Below are positions 1 through 7,898 of a stretch of DNA of 64,000 nucleotides, piece by piece. Position 1 is the first letter of the stretch, and each line of letters opens with the position of its first letter. The notes below the pieces were generated by a model. The model did not search any database. It was not told the DNA's origin and saw nothing but the letters and a program-made list of their open reading frames with translations. The DNA is from Sphingomonas asaccharolytica NBRC 15499 (lineage in GTDB: Bacteria > Pseudomonadota > Alphaproteobacteria > Sphingomonadales > Sphingomonadaceae): the NCBI RefSeq assembly GCF_001598355.1, contig NZ_BCYU01000002.1, forward strand, positions 1-64,000, given 5' to 3'. Position numbers and translations under genes: made by a program.

Positions 1-971
1 GGCGCCGCCACATTCGAGGCCGCCCGCCTGTTGGACTGCCCCTCTCCCCGACCCTCTCCCCGGAGGGGAGAGGGAGCGTTGCGCTGCGCTGCCGTCTGCC
101 AGCGTCGCTGCTCGGGCTCGTTGCGGGTGCGGGAATTGCCCGCCGCTCTCGGCGGCGTGCGATGTGCCCCGGCTGAAGGCGTGGGGCTCGAAAGCTCGCT
201 GACCTGTTTGCGCGCCGGTTGCGGCAGATCGAGCCGGGTCGGATCCTTGCGGAATGAATCGATGTCGTGCGCGCGCACTTCGCCGATCGCCCCCATCGGC
301 AAGTCGCCGAGCGCGAACGGACCGTAGCGCGTGCGGATCAACCGGCTGACCTCGAGGCCGAGATATTCGAGTACGCGACGCACTTCGCGATTCTTGCCCT
401 CGGTCAGCTTGAGCTCGATCCAGAAGTTGGCGCCCGTGCGTCGCTCCATATTAGCGTCGATCGATCCGTAGCGGACGCCCTCGATCTCGACGCCATGGAT
501 CAGATCCTCGAGTTGTGACTGGGCGACGGTGCCATAAGCGCGGGCACGATAGACCCGTTCGACGCCGGTCGCCGGCAGCTCGAGCTGGCGCTTGAGCCCG
601 CCATCGGTGGTCAGCAGCAAAAGGCCTTCTGTCGCGAGGTCGAGCCGGCCGACCGGGACCAGCCGCGGCAGTCCCTTGGGCAGGCGATCGTAGATCGTCG
701 GACGACCCGCCGGATCGCGCTCTGTCACCAGCAGGCCCTTGGGCTTGTGATAGAGGAACAGCCGCGCGGCTTCCGCCTCGCGCACCGGATTGCCGTCGAC
801 CGTGACGCCGGCGAGCGAGGTCAGCAGAGTCGCGGGCGTTTCGACGACGACGCCATCGATCGCGATGCGCCCTTCGGCAATCATGCGCTCGACTTCGCGC
901 CGCGAGGCGATTCCGGCGCGCGCCAACATTTTTGCGATCCGCTGATCGTCGGGAGTCTTGGAGGGAGGCAT
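1..971 (-). CDS. rluB: 23S rRNA pseudouridine synthase, RsuA/RluB family (3' end off window)
   Basis: Partial gene read leftward from an ATG at 971; the stop lies beyond the window edge. An N-terminal S4 RNA-binding domain (about residues 10-45, with ARAGIASRREVERMI) precedes the catalytic domain, in which the signature VGRLDLATEGLLLLTTDG carries the catalytic Asp at about residue 111. The family isomerises a uridine in 23S rRNA during ribosome assembly; RluB rather than another RsuA-type enzyme is inferred from general resemblance. From about residue 240 the protein becomes a low-complexity Arg/Pro/Ser tail, part of it encoded by an intergenic-type palindrome (52-74) that appears to have been absorbed into the reading frame. 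Confidence 0.85.
   Translation of the reverse strand, partial: MPPSKTPDDQRIAKMLARAGIASRREVERMIAEGRIAIDGVVVETPATLLTSLAGVTVDGNPVREAEAARLFLYHKPKGLLVTERDPAGRPTIYDRLPKGLPRLVPVGRLDLATEGLLLLTTDGGLKRQLELPATGVERVYRARAYGTVAQSQLEDLIHGVEIEGVRYGSIDANMERRTGANFWIELKLTEGKNREVRRVLEYLGLEVSRLIRTRYGPFALGDLPMGAIGEVRAHDIDSFRKDPTRLDLPQPARKQVSELSSPTPSAGAHRTPPRAAGNSRTRNEPEQRRWQTAAQRNAPSPLRGEGRGEGQSNRRAASNVAA
40..74. repeat. REP-like CCCTCTCCCC palindrome inside the tail of the pseudouridine synthase
   Basis: CCCTCTCCCC occurs at 40-49 and 52-61, and the inverted copy GGGGAGAGGG at 65-74, so 52-74 folds into a 10-bp stem with a 3-nt loop. Elements of this style are usually intergenic (compare 54203-54464); here one sits within an open reading frame. 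Confidence 0.7.
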
Positions 972-1101
972 GGTCGCGCCAATATACTGATTGGCTGGGG
1001 AGCGGGGGAAAATTTACACCGTATCCGTTGCCGGGCGTTAAGCCACGCACACGTAACGACGCGCTGACGAAACGATCTGCGCGCGACTGGGTTGAACGAT
1101 T

Positions 1102-1542
1102 ATGGTGTTCGGACACGCAAAAAGAGTCATTACGCGCCTCCTCGTCTGCGAGGACGAGCCGCTGATCGCGTTCGATAATGAGCATGCGCTGATCGAACAG
1201 GGATTCGAGGTCGTCGCCACGGTCGATCGCGTCGCCGACGCCGTCGCGGTGCTGGCATCGGGTGTCGACGTCCACCTCGTTCTTGTCGATATAACCCTGG
1301 CCGATGGCAGTGGCATCGAGGTTGCGCGGGCGGCGCATGCCCGCGGAGTCGCGGTGGTCTTCGTCACCGGCGAATGTCCCGAAGGTGGCCGCGCCTTTGC
1401 CCGCGGCTGCCTCGCTAAACCCTATCGCCCGGCCGACCTGATCGCCGCGATCGCCGCGATCGACGGGCAGATCCAGGGGCGCCCGCGCCCGCGCCGCCTG
1501 CCGAGCGGCTTCTCGCTGTTCGATCAGGAAGCGGCCGCGTAG
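1102..1542 (+). CDS. Single-domain response regulator (REC)
   Basis: A 146-aa protein that is almost entirely a receiver domain. The acidic pocket is E17-D18-E19, the predicted phosphoacceptor is D63 in LVLVDITLADGSG, the switch Thr is T89 in VVFVTGE, and K106-P107 is the conserved Lys-Pro. There is no output domain, so it probably works by protein contact or phosphotransfer like CheY or Spo0F. No sensor kinase is nearby. It diverges from the pseudouridine synthase gene, leaving about 130 bp for two promoters. The partner kinase cannot be told from this window. Confidence 0.85.
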   Translation: MVFGHAKRVITRLLVCEDEPLIAFDNEHALIEQGFEVVATVDRVADAVAVLASGVDVHLVLVDITLADGSGIEVARAAHARGVAVVFVTGECPEGGRAFARGCLAKPYRPADLIAAIAAIDGQIQGRPRPRRLPSGFSLFDQEAAA

Positions 1543-1573
1543 GCATAGAGTCGCGGAGACAGGGAAGGGTGCG

Positions 1574-2191
1574 ATGGGCGTACTGACACGGACGCTGGCT
1601 GGTGCTGCTTTCCTGGCGGTCGCCACCGCCGCCTCTACCGCGAGTTCGCGCCCCGTAAGCGACAGCGATATCGCCAGCGGCGATTATGGCGGCGAGATGC
1701 TGATCGCCGTCGACCCGGCATCGCATGTCGTCCGCGGCTATTATCAATCGTCGACCGGCAACGGGCGATTCAACTGCATCTTCTATTTTTCCGGCAAGGT
1801 GAACGGCGCGATCCGCAGTTACTTTCCGGAAACTCCTGATGAGGTGGTCATGGGAACGCTGTCCCGCGAAAGTGACGGGAGTCTCAGCGTCCGGCTGGCG
1901 ACGGAGCATGGCGGCTGTTGGAACGTCCAGCATTTCGCCGACAAGGACCAGCCCGCCGAATTCACTCTCCAGACGGCCTATCCCTGGGTATCGGTGGCCG
2001 TGATCAAGCGCGCCCGCGCCCATTTATACGATAGCCCGATCAGCAAGGCGCCGCGCAAAGCCTATGTCGTGAAGGGCGGTGGCGTCGGCATCCGCGCCAG
2101 CCGGCCAGGTTGGATCCAAGTCGATTTCCTCGGTGGCGGCAAAGCGGTGAGCGGCTGGATCAGGAGTTCGGACGTCTATCCGTTGTCCTGA
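1574..2191 (+). CDS. Secreted protein with C-terminal SH3-like domain
   Basis: 205 aa. Residues 1-25 form a signal peptide (TLAGAAFLAVATAASTASS) with a likely cleavage before RPVSD. The middle has two Cys residues (FNCIFYF and GGCWNV) that could form a disulfide in the periplasm. The last 65 residues (VIKRARAHLYDSP ... GWIQVDFLGGGKAVSGWIRSSDVYP) have the spacing of a bacterial SH3-type domain, often used for cell-wall binding. It starts 31 bp after the response regulator and may share its transcript. Function unknown. Confidence 0.7.
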   Translation: MGVLTRTLAGAAFLAVATAASTASSRPVSDSDIASGDYGGEMLIAVDPASHVVRGYYQSSTGNGRFNCIFYFSGKVNGAIRSYFPETPDEVVMGTLSRESDGSLSVRLATEHGGCWNVQHFADKDQPAEFTLQTAYPWVSVAVIKRARAHLYDSPISKAPRKAYVVKGGGVGIRASRPGWIQVDFLGGGKAVSGWIRSSDVYPLS

Positions 2192-2230
2192 GCCTTGCGG
2201 CACGCGGGTCGCTAAGGCTATTCGGCCGGC

Positions 2231-3718
2231 ATGACCGAACCGCTCAGCACTGCCGCACCCTCGACCTACCGCATCCATGGCGCCACCGGCGAATGGGAAG
2301 TAATCATCGGACTCGAGGTGCACGCCCAGGTCACCTCGCAGGCCAAATTGTTCTCCGGCGCGGCGACCGAATTCGGCGCCGAACCCAATACCCAGGTGTC
2401 GCTGGTCGATGCGGCGATGCCTGGCATGCTGCCCGTGCCCAACCGCGAATGCATCCGCCAAGCGGTACGCACCGGCATGGCGATCGACGCCAAGATCAAC
2501 AAATGGTCGCGGTTCGACCGCAAGAACTATTTCTACGCCGATCTGCCGCAGGGTTATCAGATCAGCCAGCTCTATCATCCGCTGGTCGGCGAAGGCTCGG
2601 TCGAGATCGAGCTGGAAGGCGAGGCCGAGGCGACCAAAAAGATCGGCGTCGAGCGCATCCATGTCGAGCAGGATGCCGGCAAGCTGATGCACGACCAGCA
2701 TCCGACCCGGTCCTATGTCGACCTCAACCGCTCGGGCGTCGCGCTGATGGAGATCGTCAGCAAGCCCGACATGCGCTCGCCGGCCGAAGCGGGCGCCTAT
2801 CTGACCAAGTTGCGTTCGATCCTGCGCTATGTCGGCTCGTGCGACGGCAATATGGACCAGGGGTCGATGCGCGCCGACGTCAACGTGTCGGTACGCAAGC
2901 CCGGCGAGGAGTTTGGCACGCGCACCGAAACCAAGAACGTCAACTCGATCCGCTTCGTGATGCAGGCGATCGAGCATGAGGCGTCGCGCCAGGTCGATGT
3001 GCTCGAATCGGGCGGCAAGATCGTCCAGGAGACACGGCTGTTCAATCCCGATACCGGCACGACACGCTCGATGCGGTCGAAGGAAGACGCGCACGATTAC
3101 CGTTATTTCCCCGATCCCGACCTGCTGCCACTCGAGCTCGACGACGCGTTCCTCGAAGCGTGCCGCGCGAGCCTGCCCGAGCTGCCCGGCGCCAAGCGCG
3201 CGCGGTACGAGGGGCAGGGGATCACTCCTTATCAGGCCAATGTGCTGACCGCCGAGGTCGAGACCGCGCGCTGGTTCGATACGTTGCTCGACGAAGGCGC
3301 CAAGCCGGTGGCGGCGGCGAACTGGGTGTCGTCCGAATTGTTCGGCGCGCTCAACCGGCTGGGCAAGGACATCACCGAATCGCCGGTCACGCCAGGCCAG
3401 GCCGCGGAATTGCTCGCGTTGATCGCAGATGGCACCTTGTCGGGCACGCTCGCCAAACAGGTGTTCGAGGTGATGCTCGAGACCGGCGATGCTCCGGGCA
3501 AGATCGTCGAGGAACGCGGACTCAAGCAGACCAGCGACACCGGCGCGATCGAGGCGGTGATCGCCGATGTGCTGGCGAAGAATCCGAACCAGCTGGAGCA
3601 GTATCGCGGCGGCAAGGAAGCGTTGTTCGGCTTCTTCGTCGGCCAGACGATGAAGGCGATGCAGGGCAAGGCCAATCCGGGCGTGGTGAACGAGCTGCTG
3701 AAGAAGGCTTTGGGCTGA
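2231..3718 (+). CDS. gatB: Asp-tRNA(Asn)/Glu-tRNA(Gln) amidotransferase subunit B
   Basis: 495 aa, the usual length for GatB. The N-terminal cradle domain begins with [13 protein letters not shown] and contains the family hallmarks [18 protein letters not shown] and [14 protein letters not shown]. The C-terminal part, from about residue 350 ([29 protein letters not shown]), is the tRNA-binding YqeY-like domain. GatB is the kinase and tRNA-binding subunit that activates misacylated Glu-tRNA(Gln) or Asp-tRNA(Asn) for amidation by GatA. gatC and gatA are not in the window. Confidence 0.97.
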   Translation: MTEPLSTAAPSTYRIHGATGEWEVIIGLEVHAQVTSQAKLFSGAATEFGAEPNTQVSLVDAAMPGMLPVPNRECIRQAVRTGMAIDAKINKWSRFDRKNYFYADLPQGYQISQLYHPLVGEGSVEIELEGEAEATKKIGVERIHVEQDAGKLMHDQHPTRSYVDLNRSGVALMEIVSKPDMRSPAEAGAYLTKLRSILRYVGSCDGNMDQGSMRADVNVSVRKPGEEFGTRTETKNVNSIRFVMQAIEHEASRQVDVLESGGKIVQETRLFNPDTGTTRSMRSKEDAHDYRYFPDPDLLPLELDDAFLEACRASLPELPGAKRARYEGQGITPYQANVLTAEVETARWFDTLLDEGAKPVAAANWVSSELFGALNRLGKDITESPVTPGQAAELLALIADGTLSGTLAKQVFEVMLETGDAPGKIVEERGLKQTSDTGAIEAVIADVLAKNPNQLEQYRGGKEALFGFFVGQTMKAMQGKANPGVVNELLKKALG

Positions 3719-4646
3719 GCGGCCAAGGCGGGGCGGGCAGTTCGCTCGGCCCCGCCAGATAGGAAATTTTTCCCGGCCATCGGGCTTCCAATTGCCGCTG
3801 GAGCGCATGCGTCGGCTGCTTCCAACTGTCACCGCCTTGGGGCTGGTAAACACTGAAGACGATGCCGTCGTCGATGGCCGCGGCGTAGAGCGTCCCAATC
3901 TGCGTTCCGGCCTCTGTGCATAAGCTGGCGTCGAACCATTGCATGTCGGGGCTGGATGGCGTCGGATCGCGGAACGACCAGTGCCTGGTTGCCGCGAATT
4001 GCCGCAGCTCGCGGCGTAGGACTGGCCACTCGCGGACCGGGAGGCGCAGTTCGAACCCTGCGACCGGACCAAGCGACTCTCGCCCGTCGCGCATCGGATT
4101 GTGGCAGGAGCGATCGACGTACAGGCCGGGGACGGCCGTGCCGCCGAAGATCGCGCCGACTACCGCAACAGCGAGCAGCCCAAACCTCCAGCGTCGGGCG
4201 GCGGGTAATTCCTGTTCGGTCGTCAACCACTCGAGCAATCCCCAGGTCGTGAACGCCCCGACAATGCCTGCGACGCCGAAACCACTGAGGACGAGGATCA
4301 GACTGGAAACCGCGCCGATCCATCGGCCATTGGGCGAAATCGCATCGCTCAACACCGCGGAAATGGCCCAGGGTAGCAGCAACAGAGGAACGAATAATCC
4401 GGCGACAAGGCCGCCCTTGGCGACCGAGCGCCATGAAATGCGGCCTCGGCGCCGCAGAAAGCCGAGGATCGGTGCACCGCCGATCATGGCGATCACCATC
4501 GTCACACCCATGACGAACGGGAGCAATCGCAACAGGTCGGCGACGACTCCGATGATCACCGATACTGGTACCGCCGCAGCAAGAATGGCCAACGAGCCGC
4601 TGCAACCGGTCGGGTGGGGTGGTGGCGGCGCGACATTCATCGGCAT
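3522..4646 (-). CDS. Multi-pass membrane protein, antisense overlap with gatB
   Basis: 374 aa with several hydrophobic segments in the first 175 residues ([72 protein letters not shown]), then a soluble domain of about 130 residues. The last 60 residues are a Ser/Pro/Arg-rich stretch read antisense to the 3' end of gatB (197 bp overlap). They look like non-selected sequence and suggest that the natural stop, near 3720-3760, has been lost. No family recognised. Confidence 0.6.
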   Translation of the reverse strand: MPMNVAPPPPHPTGCSGSLAILAAAVPVSVIIGVVADLLRLLPFVMGVTMVIAMIGGAPILGFLRRRGRISWRSVAKGGLVAGLFVPLLLLPWAISAVLSDAISPNGRWIGAVSSLILVLSGFGVAGIVGAFTTWGLLEWLTTEQELPAARRWRFGLLAVAVVGAIFGGTAVPGLYVDRSCHNPMRDGRESLGPVAGFELRLPVREWPVLRRELRQFAATRHWSFRDPTPSSPDMQWFDASLCTEAGTQIGTLYAAAIDDGIVFSVYQPQGGDSWKQPTHALQRQLEARWPGKISYLAGPSELPAPPWPLSPKPSSAARSPRPDWPCPASPSSSGRRRSRTTLPCRRDTAPAGSDSSPAHRRSPPRSRRCRWSA

Positions 4647-4792
4647 AGCTCACGTAAGAAATAAAGAGATTACTTAAATACTGAAATATGGTGCTCGCAC
4701 AACCCCAGGATGATCAATGCCGATCCGGTGTTGTCTCCAACCGTTGCGGCGGCGTGTTCGCCGCCATAGGCTGGACCGAGAGGAGTATCCCG

Positions 4793-5458
4793 ATGCTGCG
4801 AATGATTCCCCTGACGTTGGGCCTGCTGGCCGCACCCGTGATGGCGCAGACGAGTCCGGCGCCCGCGCCGCAGCCTGCTCCGACCCCGGCGGTCGCGCCG
4901 ACACCTGTGTCCGCCCTGCCACGCGTGCAGATCACGACGACTGTCGGCAGTTTCACGGTCGAGGTAGAGACGGCCAAGGCGCCGGTCACCGCCGCCAATT
5001 TCCTGCGCTATGTCGACCAGAAGAAGCTCGACGGAATCACTTTCTATCGCACGTGCAAGGTGGCCGATAAGTTCGGCTTCGTGCAGTTCGGGACCAATGG
5101 CGACCCGAAGCGGACGCTGCCGCCGATCAAGCACGAGCCGACCACGATCACCGGCCTCAAGCATCTCAACGGCACGCTCTCGACCGCGCGGCTGGCGCCG
5201 GGATCGGCGCGCGGCGACTTCACGATCAGCGTCGGCGACCAGCCGTCATTCGACGCCGACGCTACCAAGCCGGACGACGCCACCAAGACCAACCTCGGCT
5301 ATGCCGCGTTTGGCCGCGTGGTGGACGGCATGGACGTGGTGCTCAAGATATTCGACGCCCCGATCGATCCGAACGCGACCGTGCGCGGATCGTTCAAGGG
5401 AGAAGTGCCGGCGGCGCCGGTGAAGGTGCTGAGCGCGCGCAGACTCCCCAAAGTGTGA
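4793..5458 (+). CDS. Periplasmic cyclophilin-type peptidyl-prolyl isomerase
   Basis: 221 aa from the ATG at 4793, preceded by AGGAG at 4781-4785; an upstream in-frame start exists but would bury the signal peptide. Residues 1-20 (LRMIPLTLGLLAAPVMAQ) are a signal peptide and the next 30 residues are Ala/Pro-rich. The cyclophilin domain covers about residues 45-215 (VEVETAKAPVTAANFLRYVD ... GYAAFGRVVDGMDVV). Cyclophilins catalyse cis/trans isomerisation of prolyl bonds. The core barrel motif is divergent (FYRTCKVADKFGFVQFG in place of the usual FHRVIxxFMIQGG), so its activity may be altered. Confidence 0.85.
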   Translation: MLRMIPLTLGLLAAPVMAQTSPAPAPQPAPTPAVAPTPVSALPRVQITTTVGSFTVEVETAKAPVTAANFLRYVDQKKLDGITFYRTCKVADKFGFVQFGTNGDPKRTLPPIKHEPTTITGLKHLNGTLSTARLAPGSARGDFTISVGDQPSFDADATKPDDATKTNLGYAAFGRVVDGMDVVLKIFDAPIDPNATVRGSFKGEVPAAPVKVLSARRLPKV

Positions 5459-5559
5459 GCTGCCACCCCGGTTCCGGTGCTACTTGTCCGGCCTTTACCG
5501 CCGTTTATGGTGCGCCTCGGGGGACGCGGCGATTCGCCGCATCCAAAAAGGGGGGGCGC

Positions 5560-6174
5560 ATGAAAATGCATGATTTGGCCGCGGTCGCGGTCATGGTCGC
5601 GCTGCCGTTCGGCGGAACACCGGCAGCGGCACAGGAAAAGTCCGTCTATCTCGCCGATAGCGCGTCGCCATTCGGCGTCTCGACGGTGACCAATGCCGAT
5701 GCGCAATCGGTGACGATGCCGAAACTGGACTATGTTTCGGATGGCACCGAGGCCGCGGATTTCGACAAATATTACGTCTTTCACCGCGCTGACACGGACT
5801 TTGCCACGGCTTATGGCGACATTGCCGAATGCGATAATTATGCGCGCGGCCTGCAGAGCGGGATGAGCAACGTGCAGGTGCCTTATCCCTATGCCGGGAC
5901 TATGGCCGGCGCGCTTGGTGGTGCGATCGGCAGCGCGGTGGCGATGGCGATCTTCGGCTCGGCCGAAAAGCGCCGCCTGCGTCGGGTCAACATGCGCACG
6001 TGCATGAACTTCAAGGGCTATGATCGTTACGGTTTGCCCCGGGCGCTGTGGGACGATTTTAATTTCGAAGAAGGCCTGTCGGGCGTCAACGAGGAGAAGC
6101 GCCAGCATTACCTCAAGCAACAGGCCCTGGTCGCCTCGTCAGGCAAGCTGCAGGGAAAGGTGCTGGGGCTATGA
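5560..6174 (+). CDS. Secreted protein with glycine-zipper segment
   Basis: 204 aa from the ATG at 5560. The first 24 residues form a signal peptide ending in AAAQ. A Gly/Ala-rich hydrophobic stretch at about residues 118-137 (AGTMAGALGGAIGSAVAMAI) resembles the glycine zippers of outer-membrane lipoproteins and pore-like proteins, followed by a basic patch (EKRRLRRVNMR). There are two Cys residues (IAECDNY and RTCMNF). It overlaps the next gene by ATGA, so the two are probably translationally coupled. Function unknown. Confidence 0.65.
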   Translation: MKMHDLAAVAVMVALPFGGTPAAAQEKSVYLADSASPFGVSTVTNADAQSVTMPKLDYVSDGTEAADFDKYYVFHRADTDFATAYGDIAECDNYARGLQSGMSNVQVPYPYAGTMAGALGGAIGSAVAMAIFGSAEKRRLRRVNMRTCMNFKGYDRYGLPRALWDDFNFEEGLSGVNEEKRQHYLKQQALVASSGKLQGKVLGL

Positions 6175-7037
6175 AGATCTCACTGCTCAGTGCGCTGATC
6201 GCGCTGTCGCTAGCCGTTCCCGCCATTGCCAAGGAACAGGCGCCGGTCTTCGTCGAAACCGTCGCGGTCAAGGACAAGCCCGCCGTCGCACTAGACGCGA
6301 CCAAAGCCTATGTCATGCTGCGGTCGGACATGGCTGTATCGCTCTATTTGATGAAGGTACCCACCGCCGACGATCAGGGGAGCTACGACAAGTTTCGCGC
6401 CGATGCGCTGGCCAAGGCGCATGAGAAATACGTCAAGAAGCAGGCGCAATATGATGCGGCGGTGAAGGATAGGGCGAGTGCGCCCAAAGGCTCGGCGCTG
6501 CCGCCATTGCCCGACAAGCCGATCGAGCCCACCGAAGCAAACTTCCAGTTCACGCCGTTCCCGTTGCTTGCCGGTGTCTCGATCGGCCCGATCAATCGTT
6601 TCGCCAAGGCAGAGGGCGGCCTATCGACCTATCTCCAGGAACTGACGCCGGGCGAATATCGCATCTACGGACCGCTCGCCATGGGCCCCAATGGCGCGAT
6701 TGGCAGCTGTTTCTGCATGGGAAGCGTGGCCTTTGCCGCGAAGGCGGGGGAGATCGTCGATCTTGGTGTCATCGCGGCCAAGGCCAATCTGACGGTCAAG
6801 CGTCCGGAGGGCGATTCCTCGGCGCCCATTATATTGGACGGGCCGTTTCTGGTACCGGCCGGCGCCAGCGTGGCAGTCGATGCGCGACTCAGCGGTGCGC
6901 ACATCGTGGCGGCCCGGTTCCGGCCAGTCGGCAAGCTGCCCAATTATTTCGGCGTGACGATCAACCGGATGCCGGTGATTCCGGGTGTGATGCGCTATGA
7001 CCGCGATCGCATCGTCGATCTGACCGCCGCGAACTGA
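6171..7037 (+). CDS. Secreted hypothetical protein
   Basis: 288 aa starting with a clear signal peptide (KISLLSALIALSLAVPAIA). The start codon overlaps the stop of the upstream glycine-zipper protein, so the pair is co-translated and may act together in the envelope. The mature protein has a central FQFTPFPLLAGVSIGPINRF block and a Cys pair in GSCFCMGS. No recognised domain. Confidence 0.65.
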   Translation: MKISLLSALIALSLAVPAIAKEQAPVFVETVAVKDKPAVALDATKAYVMLRSDMAVSLYLMKVPTADDQGSYDKFRADALAKAHEKYVKKQAQYDAAVKDRASAPKGSALPPLPDKPIEPTEANFQFTPFPLLAGVSIGPINRFAKAEGGLSTYLQELTPGEYRIYGPLAMGPNGAIGSCFCMGSVAFAAKAGEIVDLGVIAAKANLTVKRPEGDSSAPIILDGPFLVPAGASVAVDARLSGAHIVAARFRPVGKLPNYFGVTINRMPVIPGVMRYDRDRIVDLTAAN

Positions 7038-7066
7038 CCGATCCGAAGAGTGAGGACGGCGGCGCG

Positions 7067-7294
7067 CTATTGCGCGTCGTCGTCCTGGTTTTTGGTCTCC
7101 CCGCCGGTTCCGGCATTGCCGGAGAACAGGCCGGGGGCGGTCAAGGCCTCAGGCTCCGGGCCGCCTTCGCCGCGTTCGACCGCGTCCTTGCGCGCTTCGA
7201 CTTCCTGTTGGAGATCGCTGCGCGGGTCGCCTTTGCGGGCATCGCGTTCGCCGGCCGTCTCGGTCCGCGTATTGTGATCGGTCATCGGGATCAT
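7067..7294 (-). CDS. Small charged hypothetical protein
   Basis: 75 aa, very hydrophilic, rich in Glu, Asp, Lys and Arg (TETAGERDARKGDPRSDLQQEVEARKDAVERGEGG), probably disordered. Its ATG at 7294 overlaps the stop of the upstream minus-strand gene, suggesting coupling; the ATG at 7285 (MTDHNT) is an alternative start. Function unknown. Confidence 0.5.
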   Translation of the reverse strand: MIPMTDHNTRTETAGERDARKGDPRSDLQQEVEARKDAVERGEGGPEPEALTAPGLFSGNAGTGGETKNQDDDAQ

Positions 7295-7458
7295 CCTTGC
7301 GGGTTGGCGGGGCCGGTGGGCTGTTCGCCGGGCGAGGGAATGTCGATATCCGGCATCGGCGGCGCGATTTCGGGCGGGGCAGGCGTCGGTTGCGCGGGCT
7401 GGCTAGGCTCGGGCGGAAATTCGGGCGGGGGTGTCTCGGGCGGTGGATTGGTGGCCAT
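7291..7458 (-). CDS. Small proline-rich protein
   Basis: 55 aa from the ATG at 7458, preceded on the minus strand by AGGAACC. Nearly half of the residues are Pro, with PPETPPPEFPPEPSQ-type runs. It diverges from the tRNA-Leu promoter at attL. Likely a short disordered host protein; function unknown. Confidence 0.45.
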   Translation of the reverse strand: MATNPPPETPPPEFPPEPSQPAQPTPAPPEIAPPMPDIDIPSPGEQPTGPANPQG

Positions 7459-7514
7459 GGGAGGTTCCTTTCGCTCGATTAACGCCTTTATGACCCCGTC
7501 GGTTGCCAAGCGGG

Positions 7515-7542
7515 TTGCTCCCAGCCGGGCAGTTGCTATAGA
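7515..7542 (+). promoter_or_regulatory. Native promoter of the tRNA-Leu gene, stranded at attL
   Basis: TTGCTC at 7515-7520 and TATAGA at 7537-7542 are separated by 16 bp, and the tRNA 5' end lies 24 bp downstream at 7566. This is a good sigma70-type match. After integration it drives only the 39-bp tRNA fragment and the phage leader, which ends in a terminator at 7701-7735. Confidence 0.6.
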
Positions 7543-7565
7543 CGCCGCCGACCGGCGGTCCTCTG

Positions 7566-7604
7566 GCGGGCGTGGCGGAACTGGTAGACGCGCTGGATTT
7601 AGGT
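7566..7604 (+). mobile_element. attL: 5' half of tRNA-Leu left at the prophage boundary
   Basis: 39 bp identical to the first 39 nt of the tRNA-Leu(UAG) at 52387 (acceptor 5' strand, D-arm, anticodon 5' strand and loop). Identity stops on both sides: the base before is G at 7565 against T at 52386, and the base after is G at 7605 against T at 52426. This fixes the left end of the prophage. Confidence 0.95.
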
Positions 7605-7607
7605 GCT

Positions 7608-7660
7608 AGTCCGCAATTGCAGACTATTCTGCAATCCGAGACAGTCCGCAACCGCAGACT
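7608..7660. repeat. Tandem inverted-repeat operators (or integrase arm sites) beside attL
   Basis: GTCCGCAATTGCAGAC at 7609-7624 and GTCCGCAACCGCAGAC at 7644-7659 flank a degenerate copy at 7627-7642. They match the family GTCnGCAnnTGCnGAC found elsewhere in the prophage. Being next to attL, they could serve integrase or a directionality factor instead of a repressor. Confidence 0.7.
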
Positions 7661-7700
7661 TTAGCCATTTTCTGGGCTTAGCTCGGAACCGTAACGAAGT

Positions 7701-7735
7701 GGTCTCCCATCGTCCGTGGTGGGGGACCATTTTTC
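7701..7735 (+). terminator. Rho-independent terminator upstream of the phage early region
   Basis: GGTCTCCCA at 7701-7709 pairs with TGGGGGACC at 7720-7728 (9 bp, one G-U), followed by ATTTTTCG. It would stop transcription coming from the stranded tRNA promoter and so insulate the phage polymerase gene from the host. Confidence 0.75.
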
Positions 7736-7781
7736 GTTCAACCGTTCGTCGCAAAAACGTTGGATTCTCAACGAGGCAGCG

Positions 7782-7826
7782 TTGACCGAGCGCACCGCCA
7801 TGCCCATAAGGTCCGCATATGCTGAC
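7782..7826 (+). promoter_or_regulatory. Predicted early promoter of the phage RNA polymerase with overlapping operator
   Basis: TTGACC at 7782-7787 and CATAAG at 7805-7810 are separated by exactly 17 bp. Immediately after, GTCCGCATATGCTGAC at 7811-7826 matches all 12 fixed positions of the prophage's inverted-repeat consensus and would cover the transcription start. A protein bound here should block host RNA polymerase. Confidence 0.7.
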
Positions 7827-7832
7827 TGTCGG

Positions 7833-7857
7833 TTTCGTGCGACCGTTGGCACAATTG
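7833..7857 (+). promoter_or_regulatory. Candidate promoter for the phage RNA polymerase (copy 1)
   Basis: Contains GTGCGACC (7837-7844) and GCACAA (7849-7854) at the same spacing as the two near-identical elements at 10532-10556 and 32088-32112; 19 of 25 positions agree. Placed just upstream of the polymerase gene, it would give positive feedback. Confidence 0.5.
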
Positions 7858-7898
7858 CCCAGTAAGGGCCGCCATAGAGCGAGGAGGAAGGACGCCAA

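Larger units (their letters stand above)
7605..7898 (+). promoter_or_regulatory. Non-coding control region between attL and the RNA polymerase gene
   Basis: 294 bp without a convincing gene. In order it holds three tandem copies of the 16-bp inverted repeat (7609-7624, 7627-7642 weak, 7644-7659), a rho-independent terminator (7701-7735), a sigma70-like promoter (7782-7810), a near-perfect operator (7811-7826), a candidate phage-polymerase promoter (7833-7857), and the ribosome binding site of the polymerase gene. Confidence 0.75.

Noticed and set aside
2024-4072. 682-codon open frame on the minus strand
   Set aside because: Antisense to gatB, which is a clear family member. Composition of the minus-strand product is shadow-like.
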